Assembly: GCF_000285595.1 (NCBI RefSeq)
Contig: NZ_HE611066.1
Span: 259,658 to 323,657 of the forward strand
From: Kurthia senegalensis
Lineage (GTDB): Bacteria > Bacillota > Bacilli > Bacillales_A > Planococcaceae
Direction of reading: 5' to 3'
Length of the DNA stretch: 64,000 nt
The notes under the pieces are model-generated. The model made no database searches. It was not told the DNA's origin and saw only the letters and a list, made by a program, of their open reading frames with translations. The stretch's first letter is position 1. Each line of letters opens with the position of its first letter. The translations under genes and the position numbers were made by a program. Shown here piece by piece: positions 27,233 to 35,903 of the stretch.

Positions 27233-27502
27233 ATGATAGAAAAGGTTAAAACGGAAATCATACTCGATGTTAATGAAGGTACAGTAGAAGATTTAAATGA
27301 TTTGATGGAAGAAATCAAAGCGTATACGAAAGAATACGAACATGATCAAGTGACTGTAGTAGCCTTCACAGAAACGACAAATACGATGAACGAACGAAAA
27401 TATGAAATCGTTTTAGAAACAAAAAGAGATACTGAAAATCTTGGTAGATTTTATGAAAGTGAAGAAGAAAAATTATTCGGTTTTTATGAGGATGATGAAT
27501 AG
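27233..27502 (+). CDS. Uncharacterised acidic protein, 89 aa
   Basis: GAAGGAG lies nine bases before the ATG. Two predicted strands (VKTEIILDV and QVTVVAFTE) flank a Glu-rich helix; the C-terminus FGFYEDDE is strongly acidic. Not recognised. It ends 50 bases before repeat element A. Confidence 0.5.
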   Translation: MIEKVKTEIILDVNEGTVEDLNDLMEEIKAYTKEYEHDQVTVVAFTETTNTMNERKYEIVLETKRDTENLGRFYESEEEKLFGFYEDDE

Positions 27503-27551
27503 TTCGTTTTCAACCGTTCATTTTTCTTCCGAATATATGTGCTAATCCAAG

Positions 27552-27692
27552 AAAAAAGAGACTGGGACAAAACACGGCATTTTTCTTTTTTAGCGTTCGC
27601 AACGAAAAACCGGAACCGCGCCACAGCACGATTCCGGTTTTTCTTATGCTCATATGAGAGATGATTTCTACACGTATGTCCCAGCCTCTTTT
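27552..27692 (+). repeat. 140-bp inverted-repeat element, copy A
   Basis: Terminal inverted repeats AAAAGAGACTGGGACA and TGTCCCAGCCTCTTTT (one mismatch). Inside are a second inverted repeat, GAAAAACCGGAA (27604-27615) / TTCCGGTTTTTC (27632-27643), and the palindrome CTCATATGAG. Copies B (32971-33112, inverted) and C (56405-56537) match over the whole length. It lies between convergent genes and can act as a terminator for both. No transposase. Confidence 0.85.
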
Positions 27693-27697
27693 AATTA

Positions 27698-28063
27698 TCA
27701 TTCAAAGTCTTCAAAACCGTTAATGTCAAAATTAGATAAATCTAATTTTAAATTTTGCAGTTGTTTTACTAGAACGTCAAATTTTAAAACGTCGTGCTTT
27801 CTTTTACTTTCAGGAATTGCTTCAGGATCAAAAATTTTCATACCTGCCTCTATCCATTTCTTTCTATACAACTGAAAAGCAACTTCTAAAAATTCTTCGG
27901 GTATAGTGATAAAACCGTGAACGACGTCATGATCTTCACTAAATCCAAATTCAAACCCACAACAAGGGCATATTTCAAATGTGTTTAAATATTCGCCATC
28001 TACAAATAGAGGTTCTTCCAATCCTTCAAATCCGCAAACTGCACATGCATGTAATGTTTTCAT
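27698..28063 (-). CDS. CPCC-type zinc-binding protein
   Basis: 121 residues. Two cysteine knuckles, CAVCGFEG (about 8-15) and CPCCGFEFG (about 33-41), then LYRKKWIEAGMKIF. This resembles the Cys-rich CPCC family of small proteins frequent beside polymorphic-toxin immunity genes. Zinc binding is likely. The gene ends five bases from repeat A. Function unknown. Confidence 0.65.
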   Translation of the reverse strand: MKTLHACAVCGFEGLEEPLFVDGEYLNTFEICPCCGFEFGFSEDHDVVHGFITIPEEFLEVAFQLYRKKWIEAGMKIFDPEAIPESKRKHDVLKFDVLVKQLQNLKLDLSNFDINGFEDFE

Positions 28064-28352
28064 TTTATGTAGTGTACTCCTTTATGAAAATGTATAGTAT
28101 TTCGTCTTTATATCTTACTCACTCTGATTCTAGTATAGTTTATTTTATGGAACAGTAGCAGTCCAATTCAATAAATTGTAGTATGTGTTATAAATTATGT
28201 AAATGAATTTAATTTTATGTGTGTGATTTATCGATAGCGTTCTTCTGTTTCGTATTGAATTTCAGTTTGAAATCGTGGCTTTTTGGAGTTATGAATTACA
28301 GTGGTCATTGGATGTGCTATCGTAAAAGTGAACGGGTTAAAGAAACAATTAA
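28064..28352. other. Non-coding region with decayed coding sequence
   Basis: AT-rich. Bases near 28250-28335 read as a short protein-like frame (FQFEIVAFWSYELQW) with no start, probably the ruined front of the fragment at 28353-28502. Confidence 0.3.
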
Positions 28353-28502
28353 TCCAGCAGCTTCATTAAAATAATAAAAAGGTACAGGTGCATATTTCAT
28401 GTTTATGATGATCGAGGATGCGAAATTATGAACACGGATGTGACATTGCATGAACAACTCGTTGACTCTTTGAAAGAAGAGGAAATTCAAGTGAAAGCGT
28501 AA
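28353..28502 (+). pseudogene. 3' fragment, DUF3885-like
   Basis: The frame 28353-28502 has no start codon or ribosome site but contains FHVYDDRGCEIMNTD, the typical core of DUF3885 proteins (about 200 residues when complete, an accessory family of unknown function). It ends EEEIQVKA. Only the last quarter is left, so this is a relic. Confidence 0.5.
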
Positions 28503-28579
28503 TGCACTAAAGCAATGCTGTTATTTATTAATGATTTATAGGTGATTTGCAAATTCCCAAATCGGCGCTATATGTATGA

Positions 28580-28789
28580 TTAGTAAATGGAGGGCTATTT
28601 CAACCAAGAAATCTTTACGAGAAGACAGTGTTCAAAACAAATGTATTTCCAAGTAAAAGAGTTGACTTGGATACAGGGAAGCTCCCTGCTATTTTTGGTA
28701 GAGTTCATCACTTTTATTCAGAAGATATAGAAGTTGATTTTGTGATAGATACGAATACAGACAGAATTTCTTCGCCTTCATACGACTAA
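28580..28789 (+). pseudogene. 3' fragment of an unidentified gene
   Basis: Open from 28580 to TAA 28787-28789, no ATG/GTG start. The product (KTNVFPSKRVDLDTGKLP ... SEDIEVDFVIDTN) looks like a genuine soluble beta-rich protein. GGAGGG lies in frame near its front but no start codon follows. Truncated at the 5' side. Confidence 0.4.
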
Positions 28790-29017
28790 TTCAGGAAACC
28801 TCTTTTGAAAAATTTATACAAGTAAATACAAATAAACGTCCCTCATGCGAATTTTTCTAGTTCAAGAAAGTACGCAAGAAAAAGTGGAAATGTATTATAC
28901 TTAGCGTATAAATAAAAAAATGGTATTAATTGTCTGAAAATAAGTCAGATGATTGTTATGTTGAGAATGAAAAGCAGCCTAATTAGTATAGCGATGACGT
29001 AAAGGGGGATGTTTAAA

Positions 29018-29182
29018 ATGCCTATCGGTTTGAAAGATATGATCGTAATGGTTTTTCTATGTGTTTTCGTATGGGTATTTACGCAATTTATAAGAAATTA
29101 TACGATTTTTGAGACTATCGGGATGATTGTTTTTGTTATAATTGTATATTTATTAGCATCATTCATACAAAAAAGAAAGTAA
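29018..29182 (+). CDS. Small membrane protein, 54 aa
   Basis: AAAGGGGGA seven bases before ATG 29018. Two hydrophobic helices (MIVMVFLCVFVWVF and IGMIVFVIIVYLLASF) and a basic end IQKRK. Not recognised. Confidence 0.55.
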   Translation: MPIGLKDMIVMVFLCVFVWVFTQFIRNYTIFETIGMIVFVIIVYLLASFIQKRK

Positions 29183-29265
29183 TATTAACCCTACTTCATA
29201 ATTTGAAAATTTGGTAAAATTAAACTATCAGAAATATAATATTGATAGTAGAGGGGTTCTTATTT

Positions 29266-29415
29266 TTGAAAATCATGGCATTGTTCGTACTAGGTATTTT
29301 ATTAACTTTATTTTTAGTCGTTGTATTTGAGGACGTCGGTATAGTATTGCTAGCTGGATTCGGTCTTGGTGGATTGTTTGCAATCATTTATCAATTAGAA
29401 TGTATTAAAAAATGA
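29266..29415 (+). CDS. Small membrane protein, 49 aa
   Basis: TTG 29266 (AGAGGGG upstream) starts a frame with two helices (ALFVLGILLTLFLVVVF and VLLAGFGLGGLFAIIY) and the tail LECIKK. ATG 29275 is an alternative. A terminator follows at once, which supports it being a gene. Not recognised. Confidence 0.5.
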   Translation: MKIMALFVLGILLTLFLVVVFEDVGIVLLAGFGLGGLFAIIYQLECIKK

Positions 29416-29451
29416 AAAAAGAGTCATCAAAATGATGGCTCTTTTTTATTT
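29416..29451 (+). terminator. Terminator after 29266 gene
   Basis: AAAAGAGTCATCA / TGATGGCTCTTTT (one G-T pair) with loop AAA and a T run. Confidence 0.75.
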
Positions 29452-29659
29452 ATGTCGTTAAGGTTGAGAGAACGTAAAAAATTGTTGTTATATGTTAAAA
29501 TGGTAATATTATGCTATTTTGAAGTATTCAATATTATTTATTGAAAATAAGCTATTTCGTTCGTTGAATCGGTTTTTATAACAAACTATACGATGAGTCA
29601 GTAATTGAAATCAGAAGAAAATGTATTGGAACAGATTTAAAAAAGGGGCGATGTAATAG

Positions 29660-29887
29660 ATGATAGGTATGGGTGACGATTATCTTCTATATTTATATGA
29701 GCATAAAAGTGAAGAGGAATATAAAGTTATATCTCGAGAGATATATGGAGGGGAAGACGAATACGAATATTCTTTTTTTGTAGAAGATATAGCATTGGAA
29801 GAAATACAGAAATACATAGGGAAATTCGAGACGGATCTTTCTGATTGGACAGAAGACATGTTTCATGAAAGTACGAAAAAAGAGTAG
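29660..29887 (+). CDS. Uncharacterised acidic protein, 75 aa
   Basis: AAAAGGGGCGATG precedes ATG 29660. Tyr- and Glu-rich (EEYKVISREIYGGEDEYEYSFFVEDI). Strongly acidic small proteins like this are typical of immunity or anti-toxin genes, but the family is not recognised. Next start lies 14 bases on, so it is the first gene of a small operon. Confidence 0.5.
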   Translation: MIGMGDDYLLYLYEHKSEEEYKVISREIYGGEDEYEYSFFVEDIALEEIQKYIGKFETDLSDWTEDMFHESTKKE

Positions 29888-29901
29888 ACTGGAATAGAGT
29901 G

Positions 29902-30240
29902 ATGAGTTTTCCGGATGACTTAGTCTCGTACAAAGATCAGTACTACCTATTAAAAATTCTTGCAGCGGATGAACAGAGTGATTACAAAGAAATCAATACG
30001 ACATTAGATTATTTAAAACCTACCGTATTGTTGGAAAAATCTATGCCGTCTTTTATCCAATGCATTGAAAAATATAGAGAACTCGTCAATGCAATGCCAA
30101 CAGACCCAATCGCTTTTGAGCCAAGTAAAGATGCCAACTTGTACACTAAAGAAGAATTACATGCGCAATTTGATAAACTCGATTATTTTATTGAAATGAT
30201 GAAAACAGGAAAATATTCGATTATCTCGTTTGCAATATAA
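29902..30240 (+). CDS. Uncharacterised protein, 112 aa
   Basis: Soluble, mostly helical (SFPDDLVSYKDQYYLLKIL start). Its part NLYTKEELHAQFDK resembles DLYTKEEFEKNVSK in the SMI1/KNR4 protein two genes on, which hints at a common linker motif. Starts 14 bases after the 29660 gene with only a weak ribosome site, probably coupled. Not recognised. Confidence 0.5.
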   Translation: MSFPDDLVSYKDQYYLLKILAADEQSDYKEINTTLDYLKPTVLLEKSMPSFIQCIEKYRELVNAMPTDPIAFEPSKDANLYTKEELHAQFDKLDYFIEMMKTGKYSIISFAI

Positions 30241-30373
30241 AATAGGTGAGTTTGCTTGAATCGTAAGTGAAAAATGTATTGGAATGGATTTTAAACAGAA
30301 AGCGGCTGTTTCCATTTTTTACGTTAAGTCACGTAAGAATGGTATTGTGAAAATACAAATAAGGAATGATAAA

Positions 30374-31180
30374 ATGTTTGAATATATTTTTGATGGTGAA
30401 GCTGAATTTGATGATTTTTCGTTAGAAAAATTAAATAAGGTTGAAAAGGATTTAGGTGTAAAATTACCAGATTCTTATATAGAATTGATGAAATTACATA
30501 ATGGTGGAGATTTAGCTTATCGTATTCTTCATTCAGGCAGAGTTCCTGATGGCGAAGTTGAAATTGAGAATATTCGAGGCATTGATTTAGAAGATGGAAT
30601 CATTGAATCAATTGAGCTTGTCGAAGAATGGGAATTAGATAAAGGATTCGTCATTTTTTCTGGTGATGGGAATTATTGGCTAGCTTTTGATTACCGTAAT
30701 GATGTCGGAAATGAACCAGCTGTTGTATACATAGAAGAAGATGCAGAGAATAAACCAAAACAAGTAGCGAAAACATTTGAATTGTTTTTAAAGAAATTAA
30801 AAGAGCCTGAAGAAGTCGATTTTGAAGATGAAGATGAAGATGAAGATCTGTATACAAAAGAAGAATTCGAAAAAAATGTTTCTAAAGGAAAATCATTTAT
30901 TAAAATAGCTGATGGATTTTATCAGTTTGCGAGAGAAGAATGTGATATGGAATGGTATATTACATTAGCTTTGAAAGGAATAAAACTGAAAAAATTTGAG
31001 AGATTGGCTGTTTCAATCGGTAAATCTACTTTAGTTAAAATGGATAACGTACCTTCAGAAAAGTGGCCTATAAATTTATTGCTTGAATTATCTGAAGTGA
31101 TGATTAATTATAAAGGTTATGAAGATGACTTTGATTATTTGGTTGTTAAATATGGTAAAAAGATTAGAAAGAAATTATAG
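30374..31180 (+). CDS. SMI1/KNR4 family protein
   Basis: 268 residues. An SMI1/KNR4 (SUKH) domain covers about 1-145: LEKLNKVEKDLGVKLPDSYIELMKLHNGG, then VIFSGDGNYWLAFDYRN and PAVVYIEEDAEN. An acidic stretch of Glu/Asp repeats separates it from a helical C-terminal part not recognised. SUKH proteins are the commonest immunity proteins against polymorphic nuclease and deaminase toxins. No toxin gene is present nearby. ATG 30374 (AAGGAAT upstream) is preferred over an open start at 30284. Confidence 0.75.
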   Translation: MFEYIFDGEAEFDDFSLEKLNKVEKDLGVKLPDSYIELMKLHNGGDLAYRILHSGRVPDGEVEIENIRGIDLEDGIIESIELVEEWELDKGFVIFSGDGNYWLAFDYRNDVGNEPAVVYIEEDAENKPKQVAKTFELFLKKLKEPEEVDFEDEDEDEDLYTKEEFEKNVSKGKSFIKIADGFYQFAREECDMEWYITLALKGIKLKKFERLAVSIGKSTLVKMDNVPSEKWPINLLLELSEVMINYKGYEDDFDYLVVKYGKKIRKKL

Positions 31181-31199
31181 ATGAAAAAGGGGTTTTTAC

Positions 31200-31523
31200 A
31201 TGGAGAAATTATGTGCGTGTTCGAGCTTACGTGAAATAAAAATCGAGGGCGATTACGGGGCAGATGCGTTGTGGTGCGATGTGTGCGGATACAATCTCGA
31301 TTTAGCAGAAATCCAGATTTCACCGAGTTTGAAAGAAGCGTTCTATGACTGGGCGCATGCATACGGTGAGTGGGTGGACTGGGATACAGAAACGCCGAAA
31401 AGTAATGCGCATGAAGACGTCGCTCGGCACAATGAGACGGGGCAGATGCTTATGAAGGCATTACAAAAAGAGTTGCCGGATTACGAGATTTTCTTTAAGC
31501 GAGCTGCCGTACAGCCTATTTGA
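31200..31523 (+). CDS. Uncharacterised Cys-containing protein, 107 aa
   Basis: MEKLCACSSLREIKIEGDYGADALWCDVCGYNLDL: two cysteine pairs (CxC and CDVC) likely bind zinc. Then ISPSLKEAFYDWAHAYGEWVDWDTET. This pattern (YGADxLWC, YGEWIDW) recurs in uncharacterised Bacillus proteins (recalled). AAAAGGGG precedes the ATG, 19 bases after the SUKH gene. GC content seems higher than in its neighbours. Terminator behind. Confidence 0.65.
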   Translation: MEKLCACSSLREIKIEGDYGADALWCDVCGYNLDLAEIQISPSLKEAFYDWAHAYGEWVDWDTETPKSNAHEDVARHNETGQMLMKALQKELPDYEIFFKRAAVQPI

Positions 31524-31537
31524 TTTCTATCTAATTA

Positions 31538-31583
31538 TTAAAAAAATCGCTGAATGTGCGTGACCACATTTAGCGATTTTTTT
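31538..31583. terminator. Bidirectional terminator
   Basis: AAAAAAATCGCTGAATGTG pairs with CACATTTAGCGATTTTTTT (one mismatch); it ends the 31200 gene and the leftward GNAT gene. Confidence 0.85.
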
Positions 31584-32133
31584 AATAGTTATATTCGTCT
31601 TTCAAAATCGAATAGTACGCACTATCCGCGAGTGTACCACGAATCATTTCACTTTTGCGTAGCGTACCTTCTCTTGTCATACCTAATCGAAGCAGCACGT
31701 TACCAGACATCGGATTTTTCACGTCATGTGCTGCGTGGACACGTTCCAATTGTAAAATCGTAAATGCCATATGCAGGACAGCTTTTCCCGCTTCTGTCAT
31801 ATAGCCATTACCCCAAAAATGTCGATTGAGTGTGAAACCTAAATCGCCGCTTTTATTCCAACTATCTATACGAAATTCGATGGCACCAATCATCTTGCCT
31901 GTTTCTTTTACAACGAGTGCGTATTTACCGAGTGGCTCTTTCATGAAATAATTGCCAATCATTTTTTCCGCTTGCTGTAACTCGGTATGTGGCTCATAAA
32001 GAAAGCGTGTCGTTTCCTCATCTGACGTATACTCAAATACATCTGCTGCATCTTTCATTTTGACCGGTCTTAAAAAAAGTCGTTCGGTTTCCAAACATTC
32101 GTGCTTTGCTAGTAAAAACTCATAATTGCTCAT
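31582..32133 (-). CDS. GNAT acetyltransferase, RimJ/RimL type
   Basis: 183 residues. LETERLFLRPVKMKDAADVF start, LGFTLNRHFWGNGYMTEAGKAV with the acetyl-CoA loop (GNGYMT), and HDVKNPMSGNVLLRLGMTREG. Same subfamily as the 5995 gene but not a recent duplicate. Acceptor unknown. Monocistronic with its own upstream region. Confidence 0.85.
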   Translation of the reverse strand: MSNYEFLLAKHECLETERLFLRPVKMKDAADVFEYTSDEETTRFLYEPHTELQQAEKMIGNYFMKEPLGKYALVVKETGKMIGAIEFRIDSWNKSGDLGFTLNRHFWGNGYMTEAGKAVLHMAFTILQLERVHAAHDVKNPMSGNVLLRLGMTREGTLRKSEMIRGTLADSAYYSILKDEYNY

Positions 32134-32258
32134 TCATGCCCTCTAACTTTCTTTTCATATTTTGTACGCATAGTGTACCATAAAATGGATTATTTATCCT
32201 TTTTGAAAAAATCATATTAAACGATTAAAAGTAGTGTAGAATTGTATAGATAAAAGAA

Positions 32259-32489
32259 GTGAACCTTGATGGGGAAATCACGCTCATACCGAGTAAAGAA
32301 AAGAAAAAATTGATTCTTTTACAACACATTGTGACACGTTTTGAAGTCGGGAAGGCTTATACAGAAAAAGAAGTGAATACGATATTGAAAACGGTTCATG
32401 CGGATTTCGTTTCATTACGCCGACACCTCATTGAATACGGTTTTATGGAGCGCAATAAAGATGGTTCAGTTTATACTTTGAAAGCGTAG
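32259..32489 (+). CDS. DUF2087 domain protein
   Basis: 76 residues from GTG 32259. The IPSKEKKKLILLQHIVTRFEVGKAYTEKEVN stretch and DFVSLRRHLIEYGFMERNKDGSVY are diagnostic for DUF2087, a small winged-helix-like domain that in longer proteins follows an ArsR or HTH domain. Stand-alone here. It may bind DNA. The GNAT gene starts 15 bases later, so the two form an operon. Confidence 0.75.
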   Translation: MNLDGEITLIPSKEKKKLILLQHIVTRFEVGKAYTEKEVNTILKTVHADFVSLRRHLIEYGFMERNKDGSVYTLKA

Positions 32490-32504
32490 AAAAGGAGAAC
32501 TTTG

Positions 32505-32957
32505 ATGGAAATTAGAAAGTTAAATTCAGAAGAAACACCGCCCTATGCGCTATTGTTATTAGCCGATCCATCAAAAGAAATGATTGCATCGTATATTGAC
32601 CGAGGTGACTGCTTTATAGCGGAAAAAGGCAAGCACATCATCGGTGTTTACGTATTGCTTCCGACAAAAGCGGAAACGATCGAACTTATGAACGTAGCCG
32701 TTGCAGAGCAGCAACAAGGAAGCGGTATCGGGAAGCGTTTAGTAACGGATGCGATACGAGTAGCAAAAGAGAAAGGCTACAAAACAATCGAAGTCTGTAC
32801 CGGCAATTCGAGTATTGGGCAGTTGGCACTTTACCAAAAATGTGGATTCAGAATAACGCGTGTCGACCGAGATTACTTTACGAAACATTATGTGGAAGTC
32901 ATTGTCGAAAATGGTATTGTATGTCGAGATAGGATTCGTCTTTCTCAAGATTTATAG
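32505..32957 (+). CDS. GNAT acetyltransferase
   Basis: 150 residues. Acetyl-CoA site EQQQGSGIGKRLV (Q/RxxGxG/A) at about 69-81, preceded by the strand TIELMNVAVAE and followed by GYKTIEVCTGNSSIGQLALYQKCGF. Similar to YvbK/YitH-type acetyltransferases. AAGGAG lies before ATG 32505. Second gene of the DUF2087 operon; its transcript would end in repeat element B. Confidence 0.85.
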   Translation: MEIRKLNSEETPPYALLLLADPSKEMIASYIDRGDCFIAEKGKHIIGVYVLLPTKAETIELMNVAVAEQQQGSGIGKRLVTDAIRVAKEKGYKTIEVCTGNSSIGQLALYQKCGFRITRVDRDYFTKHYVEVIVENGIVCRDRIRLSQDL

Positions 32958-32970
32958 AGGGAGAATAGAC

Positions 32971-33112
32971 AAAAAGAGGCTGGGACATACGTGTAAAAAT
33001 CACCTCTCATATGAGCATAAGAAAAACCGGAATCGCGCTGTGGCGCGGTTCCGGTTTTTCGTTGCGAACGCTAAAAAAGGAAAATGACGTGTTTTGTCCC
33101 AGTCTCTTTTTT
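32971..33112 (-). repeat. 140-bp inverted-repeat element, copy B
   Basis: Inverted copy of the element at 27552 with the same ends (AAAAGAGGCTGGGACA ... TGTCCCAGTCTCTTTT) and inner CCGGAA/TTCCGG repeat. It lies between the convergent GNAT and hssS genes; its last two bases overlap the hssS stop codon. Confidence 0.85.
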
Positions 33113-34511
33113 AATTTTTGCGTATGTGATTGTTTGAAATCGGCAGTTCAATCGTGAATGACGTGCCTTCGTTTTCTTTACTTTGAATTGAAATATGGCC
33201 GTCATGCAGTTGCACGATGGAGTCGACAATGGATAGCCCTAAACCCGTGCCAGCAACCGTACTCGTACGAGCGGAGTCCACACGATAAAAGTTGTCAAAA
33301 ATTTTGTCGATTTCGTGGCTGTTTAGCCCGATGCCGGTATCTTTAAACGTAATCGTGAGCATGGAATCTTCATGTTCGGCTGTAATTTCGATATGCCCAT
33401 TTTCTTTATTGTATTTGATTGCATTGCTTAATAAATTGTCCCAAACCGTATTTAAAAGAGAGGGGTCCCCGTCGATCGCTACATCGGATAATGCCAATTC
33501 GAGGGTAATCCCTTTTTCGGCGATTTGCCATTGATAGCTACGAATGAGTTGCTTGAGTTGTTCTCCGACATGGACGCTTTTTACATCCATGAATGTCTCA
33601 TCGCGATCTAATCGTGCGAGTAGGAGAAGCTGCTTCGTCAATGAGGTTAATCGATTAATTTCACTATTAATAATCGCAATGTAGTTTTTTCGTTCTTCTA
33701 AAGGAAGCGACGTATTTTCTAAAAGGTTCGTATAGCCTTTTATGTTAGAAAGCGGGGACTGGATGTCATGCGAAATGTTGGAAATAAATTCTTTTCGCGT
33801 TTCTTCCACCCGTTGGAGTTGGTGTGCCATGCGTAAAAAACTGTCAGAAAGCTCACCAATTTCGTCTTTTCCCTTCGTTTCCAATTCGACATCGAAGTTT
33901 CCGCGTGCTAGGCGTTTCGTAGCGGCTGTAAGTTTCGAAATCGGTTTCACTAAATAGTTCGTACTAATGATGACCATCACAATGCTTAATAAAATCATGA
34001 GAACAAGTAACCAACCGAATAAGATGTGCATTTCATTGAACATGAGTTTAATGTCAGGTCGGATAAAGAGCGCATACTTTTGTCCTTTATGCGTCAAGGG
34101 AATACCGATTGAGTTGTCTAATTCATTCGCAAAAAAGCCCGTCACGAACGTTTTATTCGGGAAATTTCGAATGCCATGGAACGTTTCGCCTGCAAGTACT
34201 TGTTGTTTCACAGCGTCAGGCAATTTTTTCTCACGAAAGGGGGCACCGAAAAATTGTTCGTTGCCCGCTTCATCGACAATTAATAATTGGTAACCGATAG
34301 AAGACAGATTGTGTAAATAATCATCTAAGTTCATATTCGGGTGCTTTTCTGTAAACTGTGCCATCTCCAGCGCAATTTTCGTGATTTTCGCATCATTTTC
34401 AGGCTTTAATTTTTGTTGATAATACATATTCGATAAGACGAAGCTGCAAATACTACTAAAAATCATAATGCTAATCGTAATGAAAATAAACTTCACATAA
34501 AGGGACTTCAT
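33111..34511 (-). CDS. hssS: Haem-sensing histidine kinase HssS
   Basis: 466 residues, inner-membrane sensor kinase. TM1 about 8-30; sensor loop 31-160 with the HssS-typical features SNMYYQQKLKPENDAKI, FFGAPFRE, FVTGFFANELDNSIGI and LFIRPDI; TM2 about 163-186; HAMP; phospho-acceptor His 248 in ISNISHDIQSPLSN; N, G1 and G2 boxes (NLLSNAIKYN, DTGIGL, GTGLGL). HssS is known to react to haem stress and to phosphorylate HssR. The start overlaps the hssR stop by four bases. Last gene of hrtB-hrtA-hssR-hssS. Confidence 0.88.
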   Translation of the reverse strand: MKSLYVKFIFITISIMIFSSICSFVLSNMYYQQKLKPENDAKITKIALEMAQFTEKHPNMNLDDYLHNLSSIGYQLLIVDEAGNEQFFGAPFREKKLPDAVKQQVLAGETFHGIRNFPNKTFVTGFFANELDNSIGIPLTHKGQKYALFIRPDIKLMFNEMHILFGWLLVLMILLSIVMVIISTNYLVKPISKLTAATKRLARGNFDVELETKGKDEIGELSDSFLRMAHQLQRVEETRKEFISNISHDIQSPLSNIKGYTNLLENTSLPLEERKNYIAIINSEINRLTSLTKQLLLLARLDRDETFMDVKSVHVGEQLKQLIRSYQWQIAEKGITLELALSDVAIDGDPSLLNTVWDNLLSNAIKYNKENGHIEITAEHEDSMLTITFKDTGIGLNSHEIDKIFDNFYRVDSARTSTVAGTGLGLSIVDSIVQLHDGHISIQSKENEGTSFTIELPISNNHIRKN

Positions 34512-35188
34512 ATAGTATTCGCCTCCAACGAATAACCAATCCCGCGTACTGTTTTAATTTGAAAATCGTCCGTCAATTTAGAAAATCGTTCGCGGATTCT
34601 TTTCACATGCACATCAACGGTGCGTTCATCTCCTAAGTAATCAAGGCCCCAAATTTGTTCAATTAAGCTACTTCGCGAAAAAACTTGTTTCGGATGAGAA
34701 GCTAAAAAGTACAAAAGTTCAAATTCTTTCAATGGTAATAAAATTGTCCGATTATCTACTTGAATTTCATAACTTTCTTTGTTAATTGTGACATGTCCTA
34801 TGCGCACGATTGTATGGTCAACGTGTTGATCGAAACGGCGCAGCATCGCTTGAATTCGGAATAATAACTCTTTCGGCTCGAATGGTTTTACTAAATAATC
34901 ATCCGTTCCAGACTGGAAGCCGCGTTCTTTATCTTCAATTTGCCCTTTGGACGTTAATAAAATAATTGGGATGTCCCATTTTTCTCGAATGATTTTCGTT
35001 AATTCAAAGCCATCCATGAAAGGCATCATCACGTCGACTACAGCGAGATCACATGTTTCTTTTGAAAGAATGTCTAACGCTTCCAAACCATCTTTCGCTT
35101 GAACCGTTTCATACCCGGCTTCTTTTAAGTGAATGGCGATTAAATTTAAAATGTGAAGATCGTCGTCAACAATTACTATTTTTGTCAT
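34508..35188 (-). CDS. hssR: Haem response regulator HssR
   Basis: 226 residues, OmpR/PhoB-type. Receiver 1-118 with acidic pocket DDD (8-10), phospho-acceptor Asp 52 (VVDVMMPFMDG) and KPFEPKEL; C-terminal winged helix with FSRSSLIEQIWGLDYLGDERTVDVHVKRIRERF. The GDERTVDVH recognition region is as in staphylococcal HssR. It binds direct repeats of GTTCATATT (known); such a site lies at 36981-37000 upstream of hrtB. Starts 13 bases after hrtA. Confidence 0.88.
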   Translation of the reverse strand: MTKIVIVDDDLHILNLIAIHLKEAGYETVQAKDGLEALDILSKETCDLAVVDVMMPFMDGFELTKIIREKWDIPIILLTSKGQIEDKERGFQSGTDDYLVKPFEPKELLFRIQAMLRRFDQHVDHTIVRIGHVTINKESYEIQVDNRTILLPLKEFELLYFLASHPKQVFSRSSLIEQIWGLDYLGDERTVDVHVKRIRERFSKLTDDFQIKTVRGIGYSLEANTI

Positions 35189-35200
35189 GCTATACCCACC

Positions 35201-35902
35201 TTATTTTGTGTACATGTCGTCTTTTGTCGGTAAAATGACACCATCTTGCATTTTTATGACGTGATCGACGAAAGGCAACACTTCTTCATCATGTGTAACA
35301 ATTAGTGTAGAAAAATGTAGTGTTTTCGTCAAGTTGTGAAGCAGTGTGATAATTTGCTTTGACTTTTTAGAATCTAAACTAGCAGTCGGCTCATCTGCAA
35401 ATAATATTTTCGGTTTATGAATGAGCGCACGAGCAATGGCAACACGTTGCTTCTCACCGCCAGAGAGCGTACTTGGATAAGCATCTTTTCGGTGATCCAT
35501 CTCGACGAGTTGTAATAGTTTTTGTACGTTTGCTGCTCTTTCTTTCTTGCTTTGCTTCACTTCAGCTACATCGAGCATTAAGAGAAGTTGCTCTTCAACC
35601 GTTAAAAAAGGAACGAGATGCGCAAATTGAAAGACGAAGCCAAATTGTGTTGCCCGAACATCGCGTACTTTATTTGCAGACAGTGTACTTAAATTGCGGC
35701 CGTCGAATAAAATATTCCCGCTCGTAGCAGTTTGTAAGCCTGCTGCAATCGTAAGGAGCGTACTTTTTCCGGAACCTGATGCACCGATTAAAGCGGTTAA
35801 TTCACCTTCTTGGAGAGAAAGATGTACACCTTTTAAAATTTCCTCTTCGACTTCACCGTTTGAAAATGTTTTGCGAATGTCGTTTACTGAAAATACTGTC
35901 AT
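35201..35902 (-). CDS. hrtA: Haem efflux ABC ATPase HrtA
   Basis: 233 residues, MacB/LolD-type ATPase. Walker A GASGSGKST (40-48), Q-loop FVFQFAHLVP, signature LSGGEKQRVAIARAL, Walker B ILFADEPTASLD, switch His in IVTHDEE. All catalytic residues are present. With HrtB it forms a mechanotransmission-type pump that clears toxic haem from the membrane. It begins one base after the hrtB stop. Confidence 0.88.
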   Translation of the reverse strand: MTVFSVNDIRKTFSNGEVEEEILKGVHLSLQEGELTALIGASGSGKSTLLTIAAGLQTATSGNILFDGRNLSTLSANKVRDVRATQFGFVFQFAHLVPFLTVEEQLLLMLDVAEVKQSKKERAANVQKLLQLVEMDHRKDAYPSTLSGGEKQRVAIARALIHKPKILFADEPTASLDSKKSKQIITLLHNLTKTLHFSTLIVTHDEEVLPFVDHVIKMQDGVILPTKDDMYTK

Positions 35903-35903
35903 G

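Noticed and set aside
27510-27701. Minus-strand 63-codon frame over repeat copy A
   Set aside because: It is read from the repeat element itself. The same peptide core (MSIRKTG ... GSGFSLRTLKKKN) appears from copy C at 56280-56501, so both are artefacts of the element, not genes.
33158-34300. Several open frames on the + strand over hssS
   Set aside because: Antisense shadows of a clearly coding kinase gene, without ribosome sites.
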